From Adiantum capillus-veneris (Eukaryota > Streptophyta > Polypodiopsida > Polypodiales > Pteridaceae): a stretch of 64,000 bases of DNA. This document shows positions 43,541-54,086 of this stretch, one piece after another. The stretch lies in assembly GCA_014529385.2 (NCBI GenBank), contig CM043945.1:1831312-1895311 (forward strand), in the 5' to 3' direction. The position numbers and the translations under genes are program-made. A model generated the notes under the pieces. That model was not told where the DNA came from. It saw only the letters and a program-made list of their open reading frames with translations, and ran no database searches. Within the stretch, counting starts at the first letter, position 1. Each line of letters begins with the position of its first letter.

Positions 43541-43993
43541 TCAAGGGGTCAAGGTAGGTTGCAAATCGAAGGCTTGAGGGTAAAGTGATAACACAGTTGG
43601 TGACTCTGCAAGTTCACCTTCTTCCATCCACTTAGCATCCATTGGTGGATAGTTTCTGAACTTTACTAAGTAACGCCTAGCAACCTTGCCTTTCACTTTC
43701 CTTTCTTTGTGTGCCAAAATCTGTTCAGGGACCAAGATCTCGTCAAGTTCCTCTACTTCCGGCTGATCTTCAGCTGGCATATCTTCTTGCACATCACCCA
43801 CATAGGGTCTGAGAAGACTCACATGAAACACATTGTGAATCTTCCAACTGTCAGGCAATTTCAGCCTATATGCAACATCACTGATTATGTCGCACACTTG
43901 GAAAGGCCCATAGTAACACATGCTGAGCTTTGGAAACAGTCTTTCCTTGCCCTTCATCTTCTTTAACCTTGCCTTTTCAAAGCGCAAAAGCAC
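43541..43993 (-). pseudogene. pol: Integrase tail and chromodomain, element J
   Basis: The 150-residue ORF includes LLRFEKARLKKMKGKERLFP, YYGPFQVCDIISDVAYRL, IHNVFHVSLLRPYVGDV and the chromodomain-like ILAHKERKVKGKVARRYLVK with MDAKWMEEGELA. It overlaps the upstream ORF in another frame, so one frameshift near 43990 separates it from the integrase core. Confidence 0.88.
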
Positions 43994-45890
43994 CCAATCA
44001 CCAAGTGAATATCAGCTGCTTTCTTTTGCTTTGCCTGAGTCTTCTCTAAGGCCACTTTGACCTTCTTGTACATTTCATCCATGTCCTGAACATACTTATC
44101 TGCTTCAAATATCTTGTCCTTTGTATGCAGTATGGGAGGAACTTTCTTGCCACCTTCAACTATCTCAAAAGGTGCCTTGCCAGTTGATGAATGCACTGTA
44201 TTATTGTATGCATACTCCACCAATGGCAAATACTGCTCCCACTTTCCTTTATGCTCTGACACATAGCACTTCAGCAGATCTAGGACAGTAGAATTTGCCT
44301 CTTCTGACTGCCCATCTGTTTGAGGATGAAATGACGAAGAGAATTTGAGCGTGGTGCCCATATTCTCAAACAAGCCTCTCCAAAACAAACTTGTCATGCG
44401 TGGATGACGGTCGCTAACAATCGACTGTGGCATGCCATGATACTTCAAAATATTGCTCATAAACAAGCGTGCCATCTGATCTGGCTTTATCTTCTTCCTG
44501 ACAGGAATAAAATGAGCCTGTTTGCTGCATCTGCAAATGATGGTCCAAATACCATCGTTTCCTGTCTGCGTTCTCGAAAGATCAAAGATAAAATCCATAG
44601 CAATACTTTCCCATGGTTTATCTGGAATAGGTAGTGGTTGCAATAATCCTGGTGCCTTTTGCCTATCAAACTTGACCTTTTGGCATATTAGGCATTCTCG
44701 CACAAAGGCATCCACATCTCTTCTCAATGTAGGCCAATAGAATAATGTCTCAACCGCCATTATTGTAGCATCGATACCACGATGCCCTGCATACGGTGGG
44801 ACATGACTCTCTTCCATAACTTTGCGTCGCAATGGCTTTGTGACACACAATCTGCCATGCATCATCATGAACCCGTCTTTCAGAAGATAGTGTTCATGAC
44901 GTTGTGCATCCATTAGTTGCTCGAAGACCCTTGCAAAATCTTCATCATTTGCATATTGTTCTCTCATATCATCAAGTTCATGATGATAAGGAATTGACAC
45001 AGCTGAAATTTGTGGCTTCCTTGACAAGGCATCAACCACAACGTTCTTCTTGCCTTCCACATCCACAATCTGAAAATGGAACATGGACAAGATATTTGCC
45101 CATCGCATATGCTTCTCAGATAACTTTGTCTGTGTCAAGAAGTATCGCAAGGTCTGATGGTCCGTTTGGACAACGAAATCTGCACCTAGCAGGTAGTGTT
45201 TCCAACTTAAGAGCGCATGAATCACAGCCAGTAACTCTTTCTCATAGACCTGCATGGTCATCTCTGGCCCTTGCAAACTTCTGCTCTCATAGGCTACTAC
45301 CCTGCCATCTTGCATTAGCATTGCACCAATGCTACTACCGCAGGCGTCACACTGGACCACAAATGACTTCCTAAGATCTGGCAAGACAATGACTGGATCT
45401 GAAGTCATCTTTTCCTTTAAGAGATTAAAAGCTAAAATCTCTTTCTGTGTCCATCTAAAGGTGACTGCCTTCTTTTGAAGAGAATGTAAAGGTGAAGCAA
45501 TCTCAGCGAAATTTCGGATAAACCTTCTGTAATAGGAGCATAGTCCCAAGAAGCTTCGGACATCATGCACCATCTTCAAATCTGGCCATGACTTGATTGC
45601 TTCAGCTTTTGCAGGATCCATTCTGACACTATCCTTTGAGACAATGTGTCCCAGAAAGTGGATCTCTTCCAGAAAAAATTCACTTTTCTTTGCATTGATG
45701 AGCAACCTATGACTGCGTAGCTCTTCGAATACAATGGCCAAGTGATGCCTATGCTCCTCTTCATTCTTTGAGTAGACTATCATGTCATCAAAGAATGTAC
45801 CAACAAACTGCTGGTGTGGACGGAAAATTCTGTCCATCATCCTATTGAACGTAGCAGGAGCATTTGTGAGACCAAAGGGCTGAAACATAT
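43963..45890 (-). pseudogene. pol: RT, RNase H and integrase, element J
   Basis: This is the pol part of a 703-codon open frame. It begins in the middle of RT ([19 protein letters not shown]), continues FVGTFFDDMIVYSKNEEEH, LGLCSYYRRFIRNF, RNase H CDACGSSIGAMLMQDG and KNVVVDALSRKP. The integrase has VPPYAGHRGIDA with CLICQKVK (HHCC), DFIFDLSRTQTGNDG, SIVSDRHPRMTSLFW and FHPQTDGQSEEAN, so the D-D-E residues are present. The RT half before FGL is deleted. Here the site that is a TGA in F, F' and L is a Gln codon (PHQQFVG). Confidence 0.92.
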
Positions 45891-46732
45891 GGAAGTGACT
45901 GAAACATGGGAACACTGTTAGGGTTCGTTTGTGTTCCCTGACCGCAATTAAGTTGACCTGGAAACGCCATATTTGGCTGCTGATTTGTAATTCAAGCCAT
46001 ACCAAAATTTGCCTGTGGCATCCCAAATTGGCCCTGAGTGCTCTGAAACCCTGGTAGCATGCCCGTGACACCATACATGGGGTTAGGCATCATCGCTTGA
46101 GCACCCCCGAACACTGTTCCTGGCGTGTAAAACTGATTTCCAGGTGCATGACCAGCCATGCTCTGGAATACCGATCCACCTCCAAAATAGCCAGGGTGTA
46201 CTGAAGGTGGTGGGAAGACCTGCTGCATAGCCTGTAGGTTGCTTCCCTGCCCATTAGAACCAGCTATAGGCTGCTGAAAAGTGGCTGGCTGAACTGGTAG
46301 AGCTTGAAATACTGGCATCTCAGCCACCTGTTCTTGCACCTTAGGCACAGGTTGTGGAGACTGCATGTTCTCCGTCAAGTGTACAGGTGTTTCTATTGAC
46401 TGTGCAGTATGAATCACCTGTGCTCGAGCCTTAACAGGCTTTTGAATATGATCCAGTGACCCAACTTGCTGAGACGGAACAGGAGGTTGCAGAAAGGCTA
46501 AACACCTCGGATTCTGCATTACTTGTGTGAACATAGCCACAGCAGCAGCCAACTGGGTCCTGAATATATCATCATCCGTCTGTGGTGGTCTCGAGGACTC
46601 ACCCACTTCATGTGTCTGTTGACCCTGTGAAGAGGAAACCTCTTGAGTCACATCATCTGGTCTGTCAGCCATAATTGCTATTCCCTGTGTCTGGTCTATG
46701 ATCCCTTGTGTCTTCAAGCCCAATCTGACCAA
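45891..46732 (-). pseudogene. gag: gag N-terminal part, element J
   Basis: The 246-residue ORF (45992-46732) is Pro/Gln/Gly-rich, with MADRPDDVTQEVSSSQGQQ near the start and repeated Phe-Gly and Pro-Met motifs (VHPGYFGGGSVFQSMAG) similar to the gag start of F and L. Gag is then cut at about 45885, joined to RT through short microhomology (TTTCAGCC). The real initiator is probably the internal Met of MADRP. Confidence 0.75.
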
Positions 46733-46746
46733 GGCTCACTTCTAGG

Positions 46747-46956
46747 CAATCCAAAAAGGGCGGTAGACTTTACTTTAAACCTTGATTTAGCTTTCACCCA
46801 TTATTAGTCGTCTATTTTACCTGTACTTTCAAGACACAACAAAGGGGAGAGGGATACAGGCTCCTAGATTGCACCTATATGAGTAGACCGACACCAGATT
46901 GGCCCCTAACTTAGGCGCCCCTTTCGGTATTTCTTTATTGTTCAAAAGAGGGAATA
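46747..46956 (-). repeat. LTR-K end of element J 5' LTR (inner part)
   Basis: It is the inner part of the 5' LTR, separated from the outer part (47504-48643) by a solo LTR3. The GGCGCC motif is at about 46906-46942. Confidence 0.85.
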
Positions 46957-47498
46957 TGTCACAAAGTGATGACGTGGCGGACAGCAGAAACCCTAATTTC
47001 TGCCAGAAACCCTAAAAATTCCTGCGCCAGTGCCACGTGGCAGGGGTGTACGGATTTTCCGGAAATTGCGCCGCAATTTGCGCTGGCAGCTTTTGGGCGT
47101 TGCTTTTTGCATGAAAGAGAGAGAACTTGCTTTTTTTAAAATTTAAAAAAAAAGAGACTCTCTCTAAGAGAGAGAACTGATGCTTTTGATTTTGAAAGCT
47201 TTTGAGGCTCTGCTTTTGGGCATCCCTTGTAACCTTTAAATTAGTGGTGAGGGCCTCACTTCTCAGAGCATCTGGACGCAGAGTCTGAGAGTGAAACCCT
47301 AACCGCTCTCTTGTACTTTGATGATTGATTAATACAAAAAGAAATACCGAAAGGGGCGCCAGTCTTTGGGGCCAATATCTCTAGGCACGGAACTCCGCCG
47401 GGCCAGTGCAAATCTATTGTGATCTGTGAATTGTTTTGAAGTGGTTATTTGGTGCTGTCGCGGTTGATTCTTGACTTGGAGTGTCCAAGTTTGTTACA
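46957..47498 (+). repeat. Solo LTR3 inserted in LTR-K
   Basis: The 542-bp LTR from TGTCACAAAG to TTTGTTACA is flanked by GAATA on both sides (46952-46956, 47499-47503). Element E at 29769 sits at the same LTR-K nucleotide. It is 87 bp shorter than the LTR of E. Confidence 0.93.
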
Positions 47499-47503
47499 GA
47501 ATA

Positions 47504-48643
47504 AACGCTGTGGATCCCTACACGCTGCCCCGCACAAACTCGGCTGAATTTCCACTGTTCCAGCCCGATTTCGGCAGCATAACTGTACTAGAACCCTTCA
47601 CAGTCAGTATTCCCACGCATTGACTGACTTTCCCGACGCATACGGGCACTTTTCAAAACCTGGCGAGAATCTGCAGCACGCTGAATTCTCTGTTTTCAGC
47701 CCCGAAAATGCACCAGATCACTTGTACAGCGGTCCCCTCGCGTCCCCGAAGCTCCTGGGGGTATTAGGGTCCGTTTAGGGCCAAAACCCTAAACCTGCAA
47801 AAATACACAGCAGGCTGTAATTTACTGTTTCGGGCTCCGTTTCGCGTGCCGGTCGCATCCATAGCAAGTCCTCGAGCTCCCGCACCCGTAGGGCTACTTG
47901 CCCTTTGAATCGGACGACATTTCTGGCGTGGAACCTCTCCGAATTCACATGTACCTGCGGGGGGGCTAGCCGCTACCTAATCCAGTACCTGTGCAAGAGG
48001 CTCTTGCCTCGACAATCGCACATCAACCCACACAACTGTACATTGGTCAAATGAAGAGCCCACTAGAGGGGCATAACATACTGCCAAAGGGGAGAGAGAG
48101 TGCATTGCGTAGCGTGCAGGGATCACTCCTGGCACCGCACTGTACATAGGAGGGAAAGCAAGCACTCCATAGCTCTTGACCTGTGACAGAGACTTGCAAA
48201 ATGAGCCTCCCAGCTATAAATCACGTTTTTGCCTTCTCTATAAGTAGTAAACTGGCCTCAAAGTGCCAAGTGTCACTCATTTGTGCATTTTCCCGCTTTA
48301 GACCCTCGGGTCTAAAAATATCTCACCTGCAACCTCTGTTGACTTGGCCACAGAGTAACAAAATGATCCCCATGTCAAACTGCACATAATGACGCGAAGA
48401 CATTTTCAGGTCCGAAAATAGCAGTTCCCTAAATTTTAGGCGATGCTGCCATTGTATCTTTCTAGGTCATCCGACCCTCTTTGTACACTGCGGCCACATC
48501 CATAACTGAAATGTAGCCTCTGTAGCAAAGGATTCCACTTTGGCTAGTAAATGACCCCACTTTGGCTAACCATAGTCTTTGTCCAACCTTAGTGCTCTCT
48601 TGCCCTCAGGCCTGGACTCCCTCTGGACAGTTCCACACTAGCT
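47504..48643 (-). repeat. LTR-K outer part of element J 5' LTR
   Basis: It matches 41700-42857, and ends at a GTGTGGAACTG boundary fused to the integrase of F'. Confidence 0.85.
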
Positions 48644-49025
48644 TACTGAAATGGGCTTGCTTACTGAACCTACAAATGGTAGTCCAAATCCCATCATTTC
48701 CCGTTTGCGTCCTTGGAAGATCAAAGATAAAGTCCATTGCTATACTTTCCCATGGCCTATCAGGAATCGGCAATGGCTGCAACAATCCCGGTTGCTTTCG
48801 TCTATCAAATTTGACTTTTTGGCATACTAAGCATGATCTTACAAATGTGTCAACATCTTGACGCAAAGCTGGCCAATAGAAGAATGCCTCAACCCCTTTC
48901 ACTGTCGCATCAATTTCACGATGCCCAGCATAAGGTGGAGCATGACTTTCCATCAAAATCTTTGGCCGTAACTGTTTAGTAACGCATAACTTTCCATGCA
49001 TCGTGAGAAAGTCATTCTTAAGCAT
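48606..49025 (-). pseudogene. pol: Integrase N-terminal part, element F'
   Basis: The 139-residue ORF has the HHCC domain (APPYAGHREIDATVKGVEAF, CLVCQKVKFDRRKQ), then DFIFDLPRTQTGNDGIWTT, and ends FSKQAHF with foreign residues from LTR-K after about 48643. The second catalytic Asp and Glu are absent. Confidence 0.88.
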
Positions 49026-49055
49026 ATAGTGCTCATGATGTTGCCCATCAACAAG

Positions 49056-49940
49056 CTAGTCATAGATCCTTGCAAAATCTGAATCTTCAGCATATTGTGT
49101 CTTCATTTCGTCTAGTTCACAATACGGAATTGACACTGCTGAAATTTGGGGCTTTCGTGACAACGCATCAACCACCACGTTCTTTTTCCCTTGCACATGC
49201 ACAATCTGAAAATGGAACATTGACAAGATGTTTGCCCATCGCATGTACTTCTCAGACAACTTCGTCTGTGTAAGAAAATATCGCAAGGTTTGATGATCCG
49301 TTTGGACAACAAAATCAGCCCCTAGCAAATAGTGTTTCCAACTAGTGAGAGCATGAATTACTGCCAACAATTCTTTCTCATAGACTTGCAAGTTCCTTTT
49401 AGTCTTCAAAAGAATTCTGCTCTCATATGCGACTACTCGGCCATTCTGCATTAAAACTGCACCAAGACTATGGCCACACGCATCACATTGAACCACAAGA
49501 GGTTTAGAAAGATCTGGCAAAATAATTACCGGATCTGAAGTCAGCTTCTCTTTCAAGTGTTTGAACTCTAAAATTTCCTTGGCTGTCCACTTGAAAGTAA
49601 CTCCTTTTCCTTGTAGTGCATGGAGTGGAGAAGCACTCTCAGCAAAATTTCGGATGAACCTCCTGTAATAGGAACATAAGCCTAGAAAGCTTCGAATGTC
49701 ATGTACGGACTTGAAGTCTAGCCATGACCTAATTGCTTCCACTTTAGCGGGATCCATGCGTACGCCATCCTTTGAAACAATGTGCCCAAGGAAGTGAATT
49801 TCTTGCAAAAAGAACTCACTTTTCTTCGCATTGATGAGTAGCCTATTCTTGCGTAGCTCATTGAAAACTACGGTCAAGTGATCCCTATGCTCCTCTTCAG
49901 ACTTTGAGTAGACAATCATGTCATCAAAGAAGGTACCCAC
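49056..49940 (-). pseudogene. pol: RT second half and RNase H, element F'
   Basis: The 294-residue ORF is identical to the F ORF at 27938 except VVVDAL for VVADAL, until F breaks off. It continues CELDEMKTQYAEDSDFARIYD before a stop (TAG at 49054-49056) that separates it from the integrase ORF. Confidence 0.92.
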
Positions 49941-49946
49941 GAAGTT

Positions 49947-50759
49947 TCAATGTGGTCTAAAAATTCTGTCCATCATTCTATTAAATGTGGCAGGAGCATT
50001 TGTGAGACCAAATGGCATGACAAGAAACTCATAGAGACCAAATGTTGTCTTGAACGCAGCCTTATGGACATCTTCTGGTCTAATGCGTATCTGATGATAC
50101 CCGCTCTTTAGGTCTATTCTTGTAAACAATGACGCTCCCTCAAGCCGATCAAGAATGTCATCTATCCTCGGTATGGGGAACCTGTTCTTGATAGTATTCT
50201 TATTCAAGGCGCGATAGTCAATGCACATGCGCCATGAACCATCCTTCTTCTGCATTAAGAGTACAGGCGAACAAAAAGGGGATGAACTGGGCTGAATCAG
50301 CCCCTTCTCTAAAAGCTCGTTTACCTGACCCATAATCTCTTTCTGCTGGACTGCACTAACCCTGTATGGTGGTCTATTCGGTGGACTAGAACCTGGCACA
50401 AGATCTTTAGTATGATCCTCAGGTCTCTCAGAAGCTAACTCCCCTCGCAAAGAGTCCGAAAAACAATCACTGAAACCACTCAAAAAAGTTGACCTGTCTT
50501 TATCTAAGGTAGACAAATTAGATACAACTTGAGGTACTTCTTTTGCAAAGATCAAGTACGCAGAAAGATGATTCTTTATTACAGATGAAATAGCAGAAGC
50601 AGAAACAACTGGAACAGACTCGCCTTTAAGCTTTACATCGAGGACATGAGTCTTTCCTCTATGTACAAGGGTAATCTTTTTGTTGTAAGTATCCACCATT
50701 GCATGTAACCTGTAACACCATGGGATACCCAATAACACATCACAGCCCTCAAGCGGCAT
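49947..50759 (-). pseudogene. pol: Protease end and RT first half, element F'
   Basis: The 270-residue ORF has the same RT motifs as F ([35 protein letters not shown]) and ends at the same TGA before the FFDDM block. Two residues differ from F. Confidence 0.92.
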
Positions 50760-50869
50760 AATATGAAATTCTTACGCATCCACATAGCTCTGAATGTGCA
50801 GACGAAGCTTTCCCAGAATGGGAGTAACAGGCTCTGAATGTCCTGGGCATGCCAAACCTGCTTCGCCTG

Positions 50870-52078
50870 TCATACCCATCTCCTCTGCACGAATGCCCAA
50901 CTTTGATGCCAATTCTGGTGAGATATGAAATTTGCACGGGCTCCTCGATCAAAGAAAACTAGCACTGTCTGGTCCCTAACTTTGCCCCAAGCTCTGCACA
51001 CCTCCATGGCATCTGTGTTTGGCTGATCTCCAACCAAATCTGGAACAAGTCCTGCACTCGGCTTTGGCTTCTTTCCTTTATGGTTTGACTTGTCATCCTT
51101 ATCCTGTGACTTCTTCTGTGGGCACTCATTTGCAAAGTGTCCTTCTTGTTCACAAATGTAGCATTTCTTGGCCTCCCTAAGAGCTTTCCTTTCTTGAAAA
51201 GTTTTGCCAGAAAAATGCCTTTTTTGTCCTTGTCCTCGTTCCGAAGAAGATTTAGACTTCTTCTCGGACGTATCAACTTCTTGAGTGGAGGGCTTCTTTG
51301 CAGGAGACTCAGAAGGCTTTGCTGCAACATTGCCCTTGGCTGAAAACTGTTTGCCCTGGGACCCTTTCTTGTGGCTATTAAATCCATCGGAATCTCCCTT
51401 CGACAGATTGTTGGCCACTCTTGCACTCTCTATCGATTGAAACATATTCATGACAGTAGTCTTTGTGCAGTAGTCCCTGATTTTCTTGGGCAATCCGCAA
51501 CAGTACTTCTCAATCTGTTCTGACAATGGCACAAACCTGTAAGAGGTGGCTGGCAACGGTGCGGCCCAAAACTGTTCATTGTACTCTTCCAAATTCGCAC
51601 ACTGTTTAGCATTCAACTCGTGCCATTCCGTCATTACATCCACTTCAAAAGTGTTTGTCAACCATGCAAGCGCAAAAAGTTGTTTGAATTGGACCCACGT
51701 TGTTGGGGCTTGACATTGGTTCAACAATGCGGTCCGCCATTGAAGCGCATTCCCTTTCAAGAAAGTGGCAGCCTTGCGTATCTTTGAAGATTCCGTGAAG
51801 TTGCCTCCAGCATAAGCTGCATCGAACTGCTGTATAAAGGTCAAAGCCTCTAATTGGTCCTCAGTTCCTCTGAAAGTTTCAAACTTCACTCCTTGCCCAC
51901 CTTCCTTGTAATCCTTAGGCTGACTCAAAGGAGCCACATTATCATAAACAGGTGCCTGTAGCAGTGGTGCCGCATGAGTGTTCATTCCAGCACTCGCATC
52001 AACTGTTTTCCCTGTCATATCTACATTTTGTACGCATGGCTGCGAAAAACCAGCCATACCAAATTGTGTTCCAGGCAC
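50870..52078 (-). pseudogene. gag: gag capsid and zinc knuckle, element F'
   Basis: The 402-residue ORF differs from F at two positions (NVD for NAD, THAAP for THGAP). It includes the knuckle CYICEQEGHFANEC and the same protease frameshift. The N-terminal gag part (52079-52250) is in other frames and ends at the LTR. Confidence 0.92.
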
Positions 52079-52250
52079 TCAAAACTGGCCGTAGGCACCC
52101 TGAAAACCTGGTTGGACACCCATGTTCGCGTACATAGGGTTACCCATGCCTGTTTGCATTGTCCCGAACACATTCCCTGGCATATAACCTATGGAAGGTC
52201 CAACCATAGCTTGAAACACTGAACCACCTCCAAAATAACCAGGATAAGTA

Positions 52251-53777
52251 CAACGTAGAGGGCGGTACTATTTCAATTACCTGTTAACTTTACACAGAGC
52301 ACTGAGAAGGGAAGAGAACACAGTTGCGTCCAGCGACTAGAATGTCACTGCGCACACGAGACCGACACCCTGTAGGCCCCAAAGACTAGCGCCCCTTTCG
52401 GTATTTCTTTATTCAAATTAAGGTAGACGATCCGACCACTTAGCACAAGCTTTCACAAACCTGTCCAAACCTGGCGAGGGCAAAAAACGCAGGTTTTCGA
52501 CCGGATTTTGACAACATAACGGCGCAAAAACCCCTGTAGGTCAAAAACACCTGTCTAGGACGGAATCCCTCGATATCTGGAAGCTTTCTGGTGAGCTGTC
52601 ACAGAAATTCAGCGGGCTGTAATTCTTTGTTTTTCACTGCCGGGAGCCCAAAAGCCTATACACGCATCCCAAGGCTCTAACGAGGCTCCCCCGATGTTCC
52701 CTTGCAGTTTAGGTGCGAAACCCTAAACCTGCAGAAAAACACAGCAGGCTGTAATTCCCTGTTTCGGATCGTTTTTAGCGGAGCGAACACGCCTACGCGT
52801 GTCGCAAGGGCTCCCGCACGCAATGGGACAGTTTCCCTGTGAATTGGACGAGTTTTCACACGAGAAAACTCTCCAAACTCGCAATCTTTCGTGATGGAAC
52901 TGTGCGTACCTGTGGGGGATTAGCAATTAGCTAATCCGGTTCCTGTTCAGAAGGCTCTTGCCTTGGCAAACGCGCATAAACCCCCAGAACTGTACATAGG
53001 TCAAATGAGAAGCCCACTAGTGGGGCATAACATACTGTACGTAGGGGAGAAAGAGAGCAGTATGTAGCGTGCGGGGCATCACTCCCGTCACCATACTGTG
53101 CATAGAGGGCAAGGTAAGCATTCCATAGCTTCTGTACCTGCTACAATCCACGTGAGGCTGAAAATGGCGCCCCCTTTGTTGATATGCAGCTCGTTTTTGC
53201 CTCGCAGAGTGGCAGAATCGCTCACAGACTGACACGTCGCCCAATTTCCAAGTTTGGGCTTTCCCTACAAAAAATATCTCAACTGGTGCGTCAGTTGACT
53301 TGGCAGTAGAGCAATAGAATGTTCCCCTTGTCATTCCAGAGCTAATGACGCGAACACATTTCCGGTCAAAAATAGCAGTTCCCTAAATTTTAGGAGATGC
53401 TTCCATGGCGTCCCTATCGGTCTCTTGACCATCATTGAAGACTACCATTTGACCAACATCTACAATGTGGGTTAATTTACTGGCCCCTTTCAACTTATAA
53501 AGTTGCAGTGACTTGACGAGTGGCCCAAATTCCAGTTTGGCGCACACGAGCTTCCATACTCATCAAAATTCAGTGCTAACTGGCTCGGGCAGTCCCTGTC
53601 TGACCGACCTAGATCCCCGATGTGAGAAACCCATTTGGCTGCAGCCGTTTCACACTGGCCATGCAATGTCCACTTTGCACCTTTTCAAGGGTTTTGGGAC
53701 AAACAAGTAAAAATAAAATAAATATATCTAATACTTATTTTCGGAAGGCAACAGGAAAAATACACCTCCTGGTGACA
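52251..53777 (-). repeat. LTR2 shared by elements L and F'
   Basis: The 1527-bp minus-strand LTR2 starts TGTCACC. It is the 3' LTR of L, next to its polypurine tract at 53778, and at the same time the 5' LTR of F'. It lacks the last 14 bp. Such shared LTRs arise by unequal recombination between elements. Confidence 0.88.
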
Positions 53778-53790
53778 CACCCCACCCTTG
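53778..53790 (-). promoter_or_regulatory. Polypurine tract of element L
   Basis: AAGGGTGGGGTG on the minus strand, adjacent to the LTR. Confidence 0.8.
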
Positions 53791-53797
53791 AAATACC

Positions 53798-53815
53798 GCA
53801 AGCGACCTCGCTTGC
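53798..53815 (-). other. PPT-proximal stem-loop, element L
   Basis: GCAAGCG, ACCT loop, CGCTTGC: a perfect 7-bp stem. The rest of the 3' untranslated region (53816-54086) is non-coding. Confidence 0.65.
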
Positions 53816-54086
53816 ATGCCAATAATACATGCAGATATCTCCTGATATCACATATATTCTATGATGGGAATCCAAGATATACATGCTTCCGGAAATGTAG
53901 CATTGGACGATTAAACAATCCCACCAACTTGGCTACGACACATATATCAAGCATAGAAGTCTTCTAGTGTACTCTTGAGCACAAACTTCTCTAGCTAAAT
54001 TCTGTATGGAAAGAGTAGATACAATTGCTTAACTACTCTCTTGAGCATCATGAACCATGCTCTTGCCTTGCTCCTAAAAGGCTGCA

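Larger units (their letters stand above)
41481..48643 (-). mobile_element. Element J: Ty3 chromovirus, LTR-K family, internally deleted
   Basis: Minus-strand order: LTR-K (46747-48643, containing a solo LTR3), gag N-terminus, a large deletion joining gag to RT, RT-RNase H-integrase, chromodomain, polypurine tract and 3' LTR. The 5' LTR lacks about 110 bp at its outer end, where it is fused to element F'. No target duplication could be found. Confidence 0.85.
48644..52250 (-). mobile_element. Element F': inverted copy of element F
   Basis: It repeats element F almost exactly (differences of about two residues per 300). It runs from the gag middle to the integrase N-terminus, and lacks the gag start that F has (F 24266-25640). 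It is joined to LTR2 at 52251 without the last 14 bp of that LTR. The frame lesions are the same as in F. Confidence 0.92.
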
